The notes beneath the pieces were generated by a model. The model did not search any database, was not told the origin of the DNA, and was given only the letters and a program-made list of their open reading frames with translations. 64,000 nucleotides of DNA from Brachynemurus nebulosus (Eukaryota > Arthropoda > Insecta > Neuroptera > Myrmeleontidae). The stretch spans positions 3,302,501 to 3,366,500 of the forward strand of contig JAPWDM010000016.1 of NCBI GenBank assembly GCA_035578155.1, in the 5' to 3' direction. Below, piece by piece: positions 52,691 to 64,000 of this stretch (position 1 is the stretch's first letter; each line of letters starts with the position of its first letter). The position numbers were made by a program, and so were the translations under genes.

Positions 52691-53224
52691 CACTGGTTGT
52701 AACATGTACGCTAGTATAGAGATACGAAGTTTGTTTCTGAATATTCTGTGCTTATAAGTATTCACATAACCTCTCTGATTTTATATGTATATACATTATA
52801 CATATCATATGTATGAATCATTATACCTAAATGACAATTATAAAATATACATAATTATATGAAATATTATAAATTGTCAACCATACAATTGCGTTTTTCT
52901 TTATTTTTTAATCTTATTAAAAATTGAACAAATTGGAATGTCAAATATCAATGAAAAAATAAATTCCACGCGCACTTATCTTTGAAATAATAAATAATAT
53001 GCACATGATCTTTCTTAATATTTTCAGTTGGTGCCATTTTGATTTTCAAAAAATCGAACTAAAATAGGATTACAATCTATTTTTATAAAGATTGTTTTCA
53101 AATGGAAGGTAATACGATCACAATTCGATCACCGGTTTACACATCCAATTGTTATACGATTTTCGTTCGATTCGATTAACATTCGATTAAAATCGCATGT
53201 CTAAACGTAGGGTAGGGTATCTTA

Positions 53225-54871
53225 CAAGTAAAGGTCCCGAGGCCGGACCTATCGATTTCGATGAAACTTAAATATATTGTAGAACACTAAAAACTAAGGG
53301 ACACGTATTTTTTTTTATCTGCGGAAAAACGGTTTGAAGGGGTGAAATCGCCCTTCAAAAATTGGGGTAAAAATTTAATTTTTCAAATATCTCGAAAACA
53401 GTAAGAGATAGAGCAAAAGTTTAAATTGGCGATATTGCTCTTTTTTAAAGAGCTATCTATTGATATGCAATTTGTTCATATTACATCAACAGGGGTGGTT
53501 GGGGGTTAAAATTTGGGGGTTAATTTTGCAAAAAGGGGGTGAAGAATAAACAATATAAAAATTTTGTTTACAGATTTGAAATCTACGTCAAAAAATCTAA
53601 TTGACCTATTTTTGCTCAATGTCCTAATATTAAGTCTAGGGGTAGTTAACTAGAGGGTGACTATGTCGAATAGTCGTACAATTTGGGTATTTCAAGAAGT
53701 TCTTCTTCGTGGAAAATAGCTTAAGACAATTAGAATAACGTAGAAATGACATTCTGGAATTCAAAATTGAGTTTGAGCAACATTGGAGAGGGGGTGAGTC
53801 ACCCTCTTAAATTACATACTAGTTTATATAAACTAATTTTTGCTATTAACACACTGATAGTGGGTAAAATAATGTCACAATAAGTGGTTCTGAAGTTGGA
53901 CTAAAATGAAATTCTCGAATTCAAAATTGATTTTAAGCAACATTGGAGAGGGGGTGAGTCACCCTCTTGAATTACATACTAGTTTACATACACTAATTTT
54001 TGCAATTAACACATTGACAGGGGGTAATAATGTCACAATAGATGGTTCTGAAGTTAGACTATCGTATGTAAGGTTTTTATTAGGTTTCGTTATTTTAGGT
54101 TAGGTTATGTAATTTTCGGTATCGATAATTTTCGATAAGGAAAACTATAATATCCATTAAAAAACAAACCTAATAAAGACCTTACATATGATAGTCCAAC
54201 TTCAGAACCACTTATTGTGACATTATTTTACCCACTATCAGTGTGTTAAATTAAAAAAATTAGTGTATATAAACTAGTATGTAATTTAAGAGGGTGACTC
54301 ACCCCCTCTCCAATGTTACTCAAACTCAATTTTGAATTCGAGAATTTCATTTCTACGTTATTTTAATTGTCCTAAGCTATTTTCCATGAAGAAGAACTTC
54401 TTGAAATACCCAAATAGTACGATTATTCGACATAGTCACCCTCTAGTTAACTACCCCTAGACTTAATATTAGGATATTGAGCAAAAACAGGTCAATTAGA
54501 TTTTTTGACGTAGATTTCAAATCTGTAAACAAAATTTTTATATTGTTTATTTTTCACCCCCTTTTTGTAAAATTAACCCCCAAATTTTGACCCCCAACCA
54601 CCCCTGCTGATGTAATTTGAACAAATTGCATATCAATAGATAGCTCTTTAAAAAAGAGTAATATCGCCAATTTAAACTTTTGCTCTATCTCTTACTGTTT
54701 TCGAGATATTTGAAAAATTAAATTTTTACCCCAATTTTTGGAGGGCGATTTCACCCCTTCAAACCGTTTTTCCGCAGATAAAAAAAAATACGTGTCCCTT
54801 AGTTTTTAGTGTTCTACAACATATTTAAGTTTCATCAAAATCGATAGGTCCGGCCTCGGGACCTTTACTTG
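53225..54871. mobile_element. Long-inverted-repeat element, 1647 bp, with TTA duplication
   Basis: CAAGTAAAGGTCCCGAGGCC at the left mirrors GGCCTCGGGACCTTTACTTG at the right, and the pairing continues for most of the element (arms of roughly 700-800 bp) toward a centre near 54090-54140. TTA lies on both sides (53222-53224, 54872-54874). The left arm contains a duplicated block of about 155 bp (GAATTCAAAATTGA.. at about 53757 and 53917) present once on the right. No transposase. A transcript would fold into a very long duplex. Confidence 0.88.
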
Positions 54872-54874
54872 TTA

Positions 54875-55110
54875 GACAAAGAAATATTTATTGCCACTAT
54901 ACATGTTATATGATGTTATTTATCATGGAGCAGAGAATCGACTAGAGAGAATGCTGTGTATTACAAATACATTAAGAAATTGGAGCAAAAAAATTGACTG
55001 ATGTGATTACTTTAATGGCGGTCAAACCATTAATTTAATGGCTTACCTAATATTTATAAACAAGTTTCCGTGGTTACACGTTGGGTTTAATAAAATGGAG
55101 TCATACTTCA
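54875..55110. other. AT-rich spacer; no gene seen
   Basis: No repeat, ORF or motif could be assigned in this stretch between two large inverted-repeat elements. Confidence 0.4.
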
Positions 55111-55891
55111 CAATTTAATACCCGCGTGAAGCTGGCCCCACCAAGAGCAGCACTAATTTTAGTAATAGTTCAAGAAATTAGTGCTCAATTAGTGCCGATC
55201 AACCGTCATAATTAAAAAATTAGTGCTCAATGAGAACATTGTTTAAACGGTACTAACTATTGGATGGGGCCAGCTTCACGGTTTTCCCCACCTACAAAAT
55301 ATTAAAAGTCTTTCCTGTCGACAATTAGTGCTAAATTAGTGCTATCGAATGACATAAATATTAAAATTAGTGCTCATTAATATGACCCTGAAAAAAGAGC
55401 CTATACTTTTTGGACTCATGACGTCATCTCACCCCACTCACAAAATATTTAAGGAATAAATAAGCCTTTCCTATGTGAAAAATTTGTGCTAAATTGGTGC
55501 TATCAAATGGCATAAATATTAAAATTAGTGTTAAAAAAGGACTTACTTTTTCGGATCAATTCTCTTATAACTTACACGAAATATTTTTCTTCAAATGTGG
55601 TGCCATAAATTTGTGCTAAATTAATGCTGTCGATGAGCACTTCACTGAAAGTACCAAATTTTTATACATGAGCGAACGATTGGCACATCTTACACAAAAA
55701 GTTGTGTAATAATTAGTGCTTATTTGTATGCTGGCGATAAAGTTGTAATCTTTGGCATTTTGGTAAGTAAATTGGTACCATAAAAAAATATAACGCCGTC
55801 TTAGAGCTTCTAAAAGTTAATTAAATTAAAGGAAAACAATTGAAATTTGAAATTCAGTAAAATAAATGTATTTCGTAATAAATGTATTCTC

Positions 55892-56031
55892 ATTTCTTCC
55901 CATGAAACTTTTGTTCGGCTGTTCCGGTACCTTATGAACGCTCTGGAACAGCTCCGCAAAAGTTCCGCAAAATTTCAGTTAATATTGACTTTATCGAAAT
56001 AAACCCGAACAAAAGTTTCATGGGAAGAAAT
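55892..56031. mobile_element. 140-bp mini inverted-repeat unit inside the 2973-bp element
   Basis: ATTTCTTCCCATGAAACTTT..GTTCGG at the left and GAACAAAAGTTTCATGGGAA..GAAAT at the right are inverted copies of about 25 bp. The interior has GGTACC and GGAACAGCTCC. No coding capacity. Confidence 0.65.
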
Positions 56032-56270
56032 AAGGAACTAGAAAATGACCTCTAATTTGACCTTGAACATGACCTGGACCAACCAGTATCATATTTTTTG
56101 CGTTTTTATGACCTTCACACGATTTTAGGATATGAAGTATGAATACGGTTTTCAACGTAGAATTTCCCGCTCTTTCCGAATCCGAGATCAAAAATAGGGG
56201 CTTCCATTTAAAAAAAAAAACAAAGTTGACCTCCAAATTTTGGTCAAGGTTATGTTCAAGGTCAGATTCT

Positions 56271-56397
<127 letters not shown>

Positions 56398-57395
56398 CAG
56401 ACATTTTTTTCCACAGAATCGTGTTCTACGGATCCGAAAACGGATAGCGCCCCTACTCTCGCCTCTCGCCTCTCGCCGTTCTTATCATATAGGCTGTATA
56501 AGTCTAATATTTTAAGGGAAAATTCGACTAATAAAATATTACGGGAAAGGTGTTAAAAAAGAATATTACTTACCATTTCTATTTAAACTCATATCTAATT
56601 CAACAAACTCATCAAAAAATATTCTTGTTACATAAATCACTTGGTTTAAAAATACATACTATGTATATTCAAATTATTTTTTATCAATTGAATATAAACT
56701 TTTGAATAATAGTGTGATAGTTAAATAAAATGATATCGAAAGAACGTTTATAAACTTATCGTTAGATGTAAATTGACAACCGTTTACCCTATATAAAATT
56801 CAATAGTATAGTAGTTTTTCTAGATCCACTTGAACCAACAATTAATAATCTTATTAGCTGATTCGTATTGTCTTTTTCGTCATAATTCTGGAATTTTATT
56901 TTATCTTTGTTTTTTAGATATTCTTCCATTAAAATAAGATAATATTATTTAAAATATCTGGTAATTCATCTAAGTCAGAATTAAGATTAGAACGTCCAGT
57001 TCATTTAGATGGAAATTATAGTATTGTTTTAAATGGATTTTATTCAATTTTGTTAAAAATACAAATAATAGACTTGCAAACTTTATAACTAGCTTGCAAA
57101 CTTTATCACAAATTTTTATTATAAATGCATGTGCCGATCGTTCGCTCAAGTATAAAAATTTGGTAGTAATCATTTGAAAGTCACCAGAGACCAGAAAGAA
57201 AAAATAATTTATGTGTGAAACTGTTTGTTCATTTGATTAAAGGGATATATATCCTCAACCACATTCATACTAAAGGAGCTCTAATTTTCAATGAAGTGCT
57301 AATCGATACAATTAATTTAGCACAAATTTATGGCACCACATTTGAAGAAAAATATTTCGTACATAACAGAATTGACCCGAAAAAGTAAGTCCTTT

Positions 57396-57900
57396 TTTAG
57401 CACTAATTTTAATATTTATGTAATTCGATAGTACTAATTTAGCACTAATTTTCGATATAACTTTTAATGAAAAATACTTCGTTGGTGGGGCTAGATGACG
57501 TCATCACTCTAAAAAGGAAGCTCGTTTTCAGGGTCATACAAATGGGCACTAATTTTAATATTTATGTCATTCGATAGCACTAATTTAGCACCAATTTTCG
57601 ACATAAATTTTAATGAAAAATACTTCGTTGGTGGGACTAGATGACGTCATCACTCTAAAAAGAAAGCTTGTTTTCAGGGTCATACAAATACGCACTAATT
57701 TTAATATTTATGTCATTCGATAGCACTAATTTAGCACTAATTTTCGACATAACTTTTAATGAAAAATACTTCGTTGGTGGGGCTAGATGACGTCATCACT
57801 CTAAAAAGAAAGCTCTTTTTCAGGGTCATACAAATGAGCACTAATTTTAATATTTATGTGATTCGGTAGCACTTATTTAGCACTAATTTTCGACATAGAA
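57396..57900. repeat. 146-bp tandem repeat in the right half of the 2973-bp element
   Basis: GTTGGTGGG(G/A)CTAGATGACG occurs at 57481, 57627 and 57773, an exact 146-bp period. Each unit has CACTAATTTTAATATTTATG and a TTCAGGGTCATACAAAT block; partial units lie on both sides. Divergence between units is low. Confidence 0.88.
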
Positions 57901-58101
57901 AAACCTTTAATATTTTGTGGGTGGAGCAAACCGTGAAACTGGCCCCACCCAAAAGTTAGTACCGTTTAAACAATGTTCCCATTGAGCACTAATTTTTTAA
58001 TCATGACAGTTGATCAACACTAATTGAGCACTAATTTCTTGAACTATTACTAAAATTAGTGCTGCTCTTGGTGGGGCCAGCTTCACGCGGGTCAATTTAA
58101 T

Positions 58102-59068
58102 GCCTGTGGTATCTCTGGGAAACATATGTTAATACGTTCGATTCAGTACTCAGTATTATTTGTAATGGTTGTCTCTTTTTAAGGGGTGCGTAATATGTAC
58201 ATATTTCTGTAAAATATAAATTACAGGTCCTTTCATACTAATATATGTATTCTTATATCTATGAAAATAACAGAATATTAGCTAACATTTCTGTTAAAAA
58301 TTGCGTACAGAATGTCATTTTTCAACATACATTCTACAATTTAACAGTCTAATAGAGATTTTACAGACTGTAGAATGAGAAGATGAGGGGATATTCGACT
58401 TCCTGTGACGGAGCTCTGCTGCTTACGGCGTTCTTTAACTTTAAATTTTATTTATATATCGAATTTGCTAATTGAAAAAGTATAATTATACTTAAAAATT
58501 CAAAAATCACAGACAAATACTTCTATTCTATTTATAGGTACCTATTGATGTTATCTTCAGTGTGTAACCACCTTTAGCATCGGCTTCGATAGCGGGCGTA
58601 TACCAGTGTATACGGCGTATACCGCGGGCCGACTAAACACATACATATTTTAATAATGACAATTCACGTTTATTCCTTCGGTACTGAACATCGTTTTCGC
58701 AAATTAAATAAAAACTATATTATTAATCAGATAAAAAGTTATTTCAAAATATCTATTTTTTATTACATACATTTAATTTATAATAAAAAAAGTCAGATGT
58801 TTATTTAATTATTGTATCTTTGCATATGGAATTCGGCTGTCATCGAACTAGTTCCGGAGGTCTTGAATTATTTTTAGAATTTCGTGAGTGAACAAAATAT
58901 GACAAAATATATTGCCACAATATTTTTTCTGTTGCATGCTATTGTTATGATATAGTACTTTGCTATATTTGAGTTGTATTAATTTTTTAAATCTATATTT
59001 AAATATTGCTTTTTGATCATTTCGTTAGCTTACTGATGTGATATCTATATTTTTTTTAAATTTGTAAA
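58102..59068. other. AT-rich intergenic DNA; no gene seen
   Basis: No credible ORF or element edge. A short G+C-richer patch with repeated GTATACC/GGCGTATACC (about 58595-58630) contains small inverted repeats but no recognisable family. Confidence 0.4.
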
Positions 59069-59342
59069 TAATAATTCATACATAAATAACTTGAATACTA
59101 AATGTACTAATCAAATATCAAAATTAATTAAGTGTTATTCTACCGAATTGACGAGCGATGAAACCAAAAAATCAATACCAATTTTTTTGGGCGGGAAATA
59201 TACTAATAATTAGTATATTTCCCGCCAAAAAAATGGTATTGATTTTTTGGTGGTTTCATCGCTCGTCAATTCGGTATAATAACACTTAATTAATTTTGAT
59301 TAGTATATTTAGTATTAAAGTTATTTATGTATGAATTATTTT
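59069..59342. repeat. Near-perfect 274-bp hairpin (arms about 135 bp)
   Basis: AATAATTCATACATAAATAAC at the left edge pairs with GTTATTTATGTATGAATTATT at the right, and the pairing continues through CCGAATTGACGAGCGATGAAACC to a loop-less centre at ACTAATAATTAGT (about 59206). There are only a few mismatches and small indels in the outer arm. No ORF. Possible foldback MITE or double-stranded RNA source. Confidence 0.9.
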
Positions 59343-60734
59343 AATTTAAATTATTATAATTCTTTCAATGTTGTTTATAAAGCTTACAGGTATTGTTTGT
59401 AGTAACTTATGGCATAATTAAAGGTACGGATCCACCAAAAAAACATTTGCTTCAAATGTTTGTAATTGTTTGCAAATGTTTGCAATTGTTTTTAACTGTT
59501 TGCGAACATACTGTCTCCACTGAATAGACAGTTACAAACGATAATCCGTTTGCGAATGTTTGCAGCTGTTCCAAGTATTTTTATATTTCTATATAAATAC
59601 ATATACTTATGTAGGTATATCACATATAAATAATGACTCCAAGTAAAGAACTTCTTGTTACCACTATGTCGTTCGTAATAATCTCTAATCAAATAAAAGC
59701 TTTTTTAAAAAACCGACTTCAAAAAGTAATAAATAATTAATAGCACGTAAGTATTTTGAAGTCAGGCGTAAAAGTGTAGTACCTATAAAAATGTAGATCC
59801 ACGAGAATTCATTAATTTTGCAAACACATCCGATGTTGTTATGTATCCTTTTCGAATTTCGAGGCAGTTAATTAACAAAATAATTCCCAAAATATGCACA
59901 GCCTTCTTCTTTGACCTTTTCACTTCTGAATGGCAAGAGTAGAGAATTCCACGCATCCTGCTTTTTAATTTTATTATAATAAAATTTATTGGTAATTTGC
60001 CATATTAAATTTCTGGTTTTGATTTATAAAATTTAATTAATTGCAGAAATTTTTCATTACCTCAATCCATGTTATTTTTACTCGTTTATTAATTTAAAAT
60101 TACAATACGGTCAATCCATATCAAGCGATCCAAAAACAATTACCTTACTATTTTATATTAACCTAATATTTTGTCCTCTGATTATACTAGGTGAAAGAAG
60201 AAAGAAACCAAAAGATTTTGTTTTTATCTCATGTATTTTTTTATTAAACAATTTTGTAAATTGTGAAAAATGTGAAATTTTGACACACATTGTTTTACGT
60301 TTCTAGCTATATCTCGGCTTAGGATAAAGGTATACTTTGGAGCAAAATACCATTTTTTTTTTAGAAATTTACAAGCTTTTAAATGATATGCAACAAGCTA
60401 ATTTCAAAAAAATTATAACTTTTAATTTTTCAATTTAAATTTTGAAAACTTTATTCCAAAAAATAATATGATAAATCTTTTCGAAAAATTTTTAGGTAAT
60501 TACTTAAGTGTTGATCTACAGACAAACAAAATTTTAATTTGGGATCCTATAGGGATCATATTAAAAAAATGTTTTTCCAATACAATGTGCCTCCTAAAAA
60601 CACTCAAAAGTTATTATAATTTCTACTATCCTTTTTTCAATATATTAGATAGTAGATCTTGTGAGTGATAGCTATATTACGAGTTTGCCTAAAACATAAA
60701 TTTATGTGGATGAGTCATTTCCAGTTGTCATTCT
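59343..60734. other. AT-rich intergenic DNA; no gene seen
   Basis: It contains a short tandem of AAATGTTTG/AACTGTTTGCGAA-like motifs at about 59450-59570 (TTTGCAAATGTTTGCAATTG). No ORF with family resemblance on either strand; the 60-70 aa frames look random. Confidence 0.4.
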
Positions 60735-60752
60735 TTTCACTAGAACTCTGAA

Positions 60753-61945
60753 CAGTGATTCTTGAAAAGTGAAGTGGAATGGAATGAAATGAAATAGCTG
60801 AGAACAGAACCAAAGGAAATATATTTTTATAAGTTGGTAGGTATACATTATTGTGATAATGGGTACTCTATTGGAGAAATTGATTACTAATAAGAGGAGG
60901 TATTATTTATGGTACACAGTTTTCATTTCCGGTTACATATTATGTGGAATTTAAAAAATAAAATTTACAAATATTCATCATTTTATTGCCATCTTTCGTC
61001 CATTCCGTTTGCGTTCGTTGTGATTTTTGAGTAGCTAGCTGTGCTTTATATTAACTGTTTTAATTTTTTACTTTTTTTCTTGTATTTTAATTATTTTTTA
61101 TCTTTTATTAATTTTTTTTATTTAAATTATATATTTTCCTTTTTAATAGTAGTTAATAGTAAAAATAAAATTTCGACATAACCTTATTTTGTAGTAGTAG
61201 GCTGTCTACACAATCAGTGAAATAAGGAATAAGAAATAAGAAGTATATCATCTAGCGACGTTGAATGGAACTTTAATGAAATAAGAAATAAAGAGTATGC
61301 CATCTAGTGACATTGAATGAAACTTTAACTTAACTGCTCATGGGTAAATGAATTTAGGTATTTTTGTACATCAGAATTCATGAAAAACTAACGTTCGTGA
61401 TGACTTTTTTGTCACTAAGTAAAAAAAATCACGAATTTTGACGTAATAAAATATATACATATTTATATCTATGACCAGTTACGTTAAAGTTCCATTCAAC
61501 ATCACTAGATGGCATACTCCTTATTTCTTATTCCTTATTTCATTAAAGTTCCATTCAACGTCACTAGATGGCATACTTCTTATTCCTTATTTCTTATTCA
61601 TAATTTCTTTGATTGTGTATGAACCGGTAGTGTTTGTTTTTGTTTACTTAGTAATTTTATTTATCTTTTCATTAATTCATTTTAAAATTCTCTCCTCCAC
61701 CGGATTCAGCTCGATCTTGCATTCTTCTCCTCCGGTTTGATTTCGCTGTTTAAAATATGTAACCGGAAATAAAAACTGTGTACCATAAATAATACCTCCT
61801 CTTATTAGTAATTAATTTCGTCGATAGAGTACCAATTATCACAATAATGTATACCTACCAACTTACAAAAATATATTTCCTTTGGTTCTGTTCTCAGCTA
61901 TTTCATTTCATTCCATTCCACTTCACTTCACTTTTCAAGAATCGC
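60753..61945. mobile_element. Foldback element of about 1.2 kb with nested inverted repeats
   Basis: The outer arms GATTCTTGAAAAGTGAAGTG (about 60757) to CCGGTTACATAT (about 60950), and ATATGTAACCGGAAAT (about 61756) to CACTTTTCAAGAATC (about 61943), are inverted over about 195 bp. A second inverted pair lies inside: AGGAATAAGAAATAAGAAG.. at about 61222-61335 against CTTCTTATTCCTTATTTC.. at about 61485-61610, each holding two ATCTAG(C/T)GAC(G/A)TTGAATG copies. No coding capacity. Confidence 0.78.
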
Positions 61946-61949
61946 TGTC

Positions 61950-62155
61950 CTCGTTCTTTTTTTGAAGCAAGTATTTACGCTCTATACCACTGAAAATTAT
62001 GACGACCATGACAACAATCCAATATAAGCAATTTATAAGAGTGTAACAACAACACTTTAATGTATTGGTATCTTTTTATACCCTGACTCAAAGTTAGTAT
62101 TCCTTTAAGAAATATATCTTGCTATTTATTAGATAAAGACAAAATATACTATAGG
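61950..62155. repeat. Dispersed repeat, inverted copy of 52480-52690
   Basis: TTTGAAGCAAGTATTTACGC.. and CTGACTCAAAGTTAGTATTCC..ATTAGATAAAGACAAAAT mirror the sequence at 52480-52690 with substitutions. It adjoins the right end of the foldback element. Confidence 0.6.
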
Positions 62156-62800
62156 AATTCAAATAACTGTTGCTATTGCTTCCGAGACTACTAAAGTAGC
62201 GGAAGCATTATAATCATTTTTGAAAAATAAAAAATTGTTTCCCTCCAAAATAAAATTTTTTACGCACATTTTACATTTTAGAACTTCCTGAACAATTTTG
62301 GTTTGGTGTCTGTCCGTCCGTCCGTCTGTGTGTCGCCAGTTTGCATCAAGTGGCATAACTTCTGAACTATTCAATTCTTTTTTATGAAATTGTCAGAAAT
62401 TATACGGTCTGGTTCCTAGATGGTCCCCTACAAATTTCATTGTATTCGGAGTAATAGTATCCACGGTGCTACCATGAAATCCCATTAAATGTCAATATCT
62501 TATTTACTGCTAGTCCCACTTCGCTCAAATTTTTAAGGTATTTTGGGTGTTAGTTTCTAAAATATTTTTGCTATTATTTTATAGTTTAGCCTTTAAGTAT
62601 TTTGAGTTACAACAATTTTTTTCAAACTTTCAGGCTAAAATATTATAATTTCACGGTATACTTATATTTGGTAGAATACTATATTAAAATCTATTACGAG
62701 TACGAGGAAGCTGTGTGCCACACCCCATTGGCAGCGTATTTTTTCTGTAATGATAATTTAATTTTTTAAGCGACTTTTTGAATTGTCTTTGTATACAATT
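62156..62800. other. Probable old dispersed-repeat sequence with TCCG run; no gene seen
   Basis: The stretch around 62308-62400 (GTCTGTCCGTCCGTCCGTCTG followed by GCATAACTTCTGAACTATTC) has the look of a common non-coding dispersed repeat of invertebrates. No ORF could be assigned. Confidence 0.35.
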
Positions 62801-62842
62801 CTATGGTTGAACACCGAATTGCTGGATCAGATTGAATACAAA

Positions 62843-62925
62843 GACTGGGGTTACACAACCCACTTTTAGAAAGTAGCAACACTTTCAATAGGGTACTGGG
62901 GTTACACAACCCACTTTTAGAAACA
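62843..62925. repeat. Two-copy 30-bp direct repeat with GGGTTACACAACCC hairpin
   Basis: ACTGGGGTTACACAACCCAC followed by TTTTAGAAA occurs at about 62844 and 62896. Each copy contains a GGGTT..AACCC stem. Too short for classification. Confidence 0.8.
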
Positions 62926-63125
62926 CTGAACAATTAACTGAACTGCACTGCTCAAGGACTGGCATGAGGTCGATTCATATCTAAAGTTCTGCTTGCAAGA
63001 TCCTACTTGTTTGTTTCCTGTCACAGTTTGACTGTCTCACGACAAATAAAATAACTGTATCTTTATTAGAACTTACTGAAACTCGCAGAATTTCTTCCAT
63101 AACATACATTAAATTACCATTTACA

Positions 63126-63302
63126 CCAAGGCTTCTTAAACTATGGGTCGCGACCCCATTTGGGGTCGCTTAAGTAAATCGTGGGGTTATAGCGAAAAAT
63201 TTTTTATGTGTACATATATTTGTTACCTAATCAATAAATCCTTACAAAATATTTATATATCTCTATTTGGGGTCGCGAATGAAAAAAGTTTAAGAAGCCC
63301 TG
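63126..63302. mobile_element. Small hAT-like TIR element (about 177 bp)
   Basis: CAAGGCTTCTTAAACT at the left and AGTTTAAGAAGCCCTGG at the right are inverted. GGGTCGCGACCCC and GGGGTCGCGAATG lie just inside. The CAGGG(C)TTCTTAAACT end style is typical of hAT-derived MITEs. No clear 8-bp duplication, because the right side abuts another repeat. Confidence 0.6.
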
Positions 63303-63705
63303 GCGCCCGGTGCGTGACACTTTATTTGCGCCCCCTTCTAATATTTTAAAAATTTTAGGTAATAGAACGGTGTATTCAAAATTTTGGAAAAAATTCTTTC
63401 TCGTAAATTTGTATTTTAAATTTTTCCCTAAAAGTTACCTTACCGACTATTTTTTTTGCTCACCAGTGCTTTGTTTGTGTGTCTATATATTTGAAGTAAT
63501 AACCTGGAAGTAGGTAATTTCGTAAATTCCCTACACTTTCACGTAACAAAATTCTAATGGCAAATACAAAAAAAAATTTAAAGTAATAGCGCCTCTTCTA
63601 TTAGCTTTTAACGCTCCTCTTATTAGCTTTTGGCGCCCCTCTCAAATTGGCGCCCGGGTCATGATAGTACCCCTTACACCCCCTTCGCTTAGCCACTGCC
63701 CTGAT
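63303..63705. repeat. GCGCCC-rich repeat fragment, possibly a second MITE
   Basis: It begins GCGCCCGGTGCGTGAC and includes GGCGCCCGGGTCATGATAG (about 63650) and CCCTTCGCTTAGCCACTGCC near its right end. Repeated GCGCC(C/T)CTTCTATTAGCTTTT motifs lie at 63589-63640. The composition contrasts with the flanks. No ORF; element class not determined. Confidence 0.4.
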
Positions 63706-64000
63706 TTACACATATAAACCCTATATCTGTTAATAAACTGAGTTATTATAGTCGTCAGAACACAGTAATTTCAAGATTCTTTGAATGCGTTTTTTAATGT
63801 CTCTTCATAGATATATTTAAAAATATATATGATCCCATGAAGATCCCAACTTCATTTCTTTAAATTTTATTTATAAAAGTTAAAAGAATATCTAGGATTT
63901 TTTTCGAAATTTTTGAGAACATTATTTTCTTGGAATCTTTTTTGAAATTTTGAGTTTTTATATAAAAAATTTTAGTTGCTTTAAACACACACTTGTACAA
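63706..64000. other. AT-rich DNA at the window end; no gene seen
   Basis: No ORF, repeat or motif could be assigned. Confidence 0.4.

Overview
The window comes from an AT-rich eukaryotic nuclear genome, most likely an insect or other arthropod. Evidence: a eukaryotic 18S rRNA gene with long A+T-rich expansion segments, pogo-, PIF/Harbinger- and piggyBac-type DNA transposons, an errantivirus-like envelope remnant, and I-like, R4/Dong-like and Penelope-like retroelements. No ordinary host protein gene was recognised. Almost everything between the rRNA gene and the right edge is mobile or repetitive DNA. The species cannot be named from the sequence alone.

Layout. (1) 1-8250: the 5' part of an 18S rRNA gene on the minus strand, then its spacer, with about 12 copies of a 329-bp tandem repeat broken by a foldback insertion, then a 382-bp duplication. 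(2) 8251-13830: an intact pogo/CENP-B-type transposase gene with a short 5'-UTR intron, a 3-copy 209-bp repeat, an errantivirus-like env and LTR remnant, and a broken R4-like reverse transcriptase. (3) 13.8-35.6 kb: a head-to-tail array of about ten retroelement units, all in + orientation, mostly joined through (TAA)n tracts. It holds two copies of an I-like LINE (one nearly full length but broken), an apparently intact Dong/R4-like LINE with a restriction-like endonuclease, a truncated Dong end, and several non-coding units. The I-like 3' region and the non-coding units are packed with hairpins that share a CTTTACA-type loop and are spaced by the motif CTGTGATA. (4) 35.6-64 kb: AT-rich DNA with nested insertions. 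A Penelope-like element is split by three successive DNA transposons whose target duplications can be read. After it come two copies of a 1.7-kb terminal-inverted-repeat element, a 1.65-kb long-inverted-repeat element, a 2.97-kb element with a 9-bp target duplication, and several long hairpins.

How the parts fit. The TAA array looks self-building. Elements that end in (TAA)n supply the target for the next insertion, and two LINE lineages with different endonucleases appear to use the same niche. The non-coding units carry the I-like 3' end, so they are probably mobilised by the I-like machinery. The hairpin and CTGTGATA architecture, shared by coding and non-coding members, is the least explained and most novel signal here.

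Limits: all alignments were done by eye and no database was searched. Clade names rest on motif recognition, and edges of degenerate elements are approximate.
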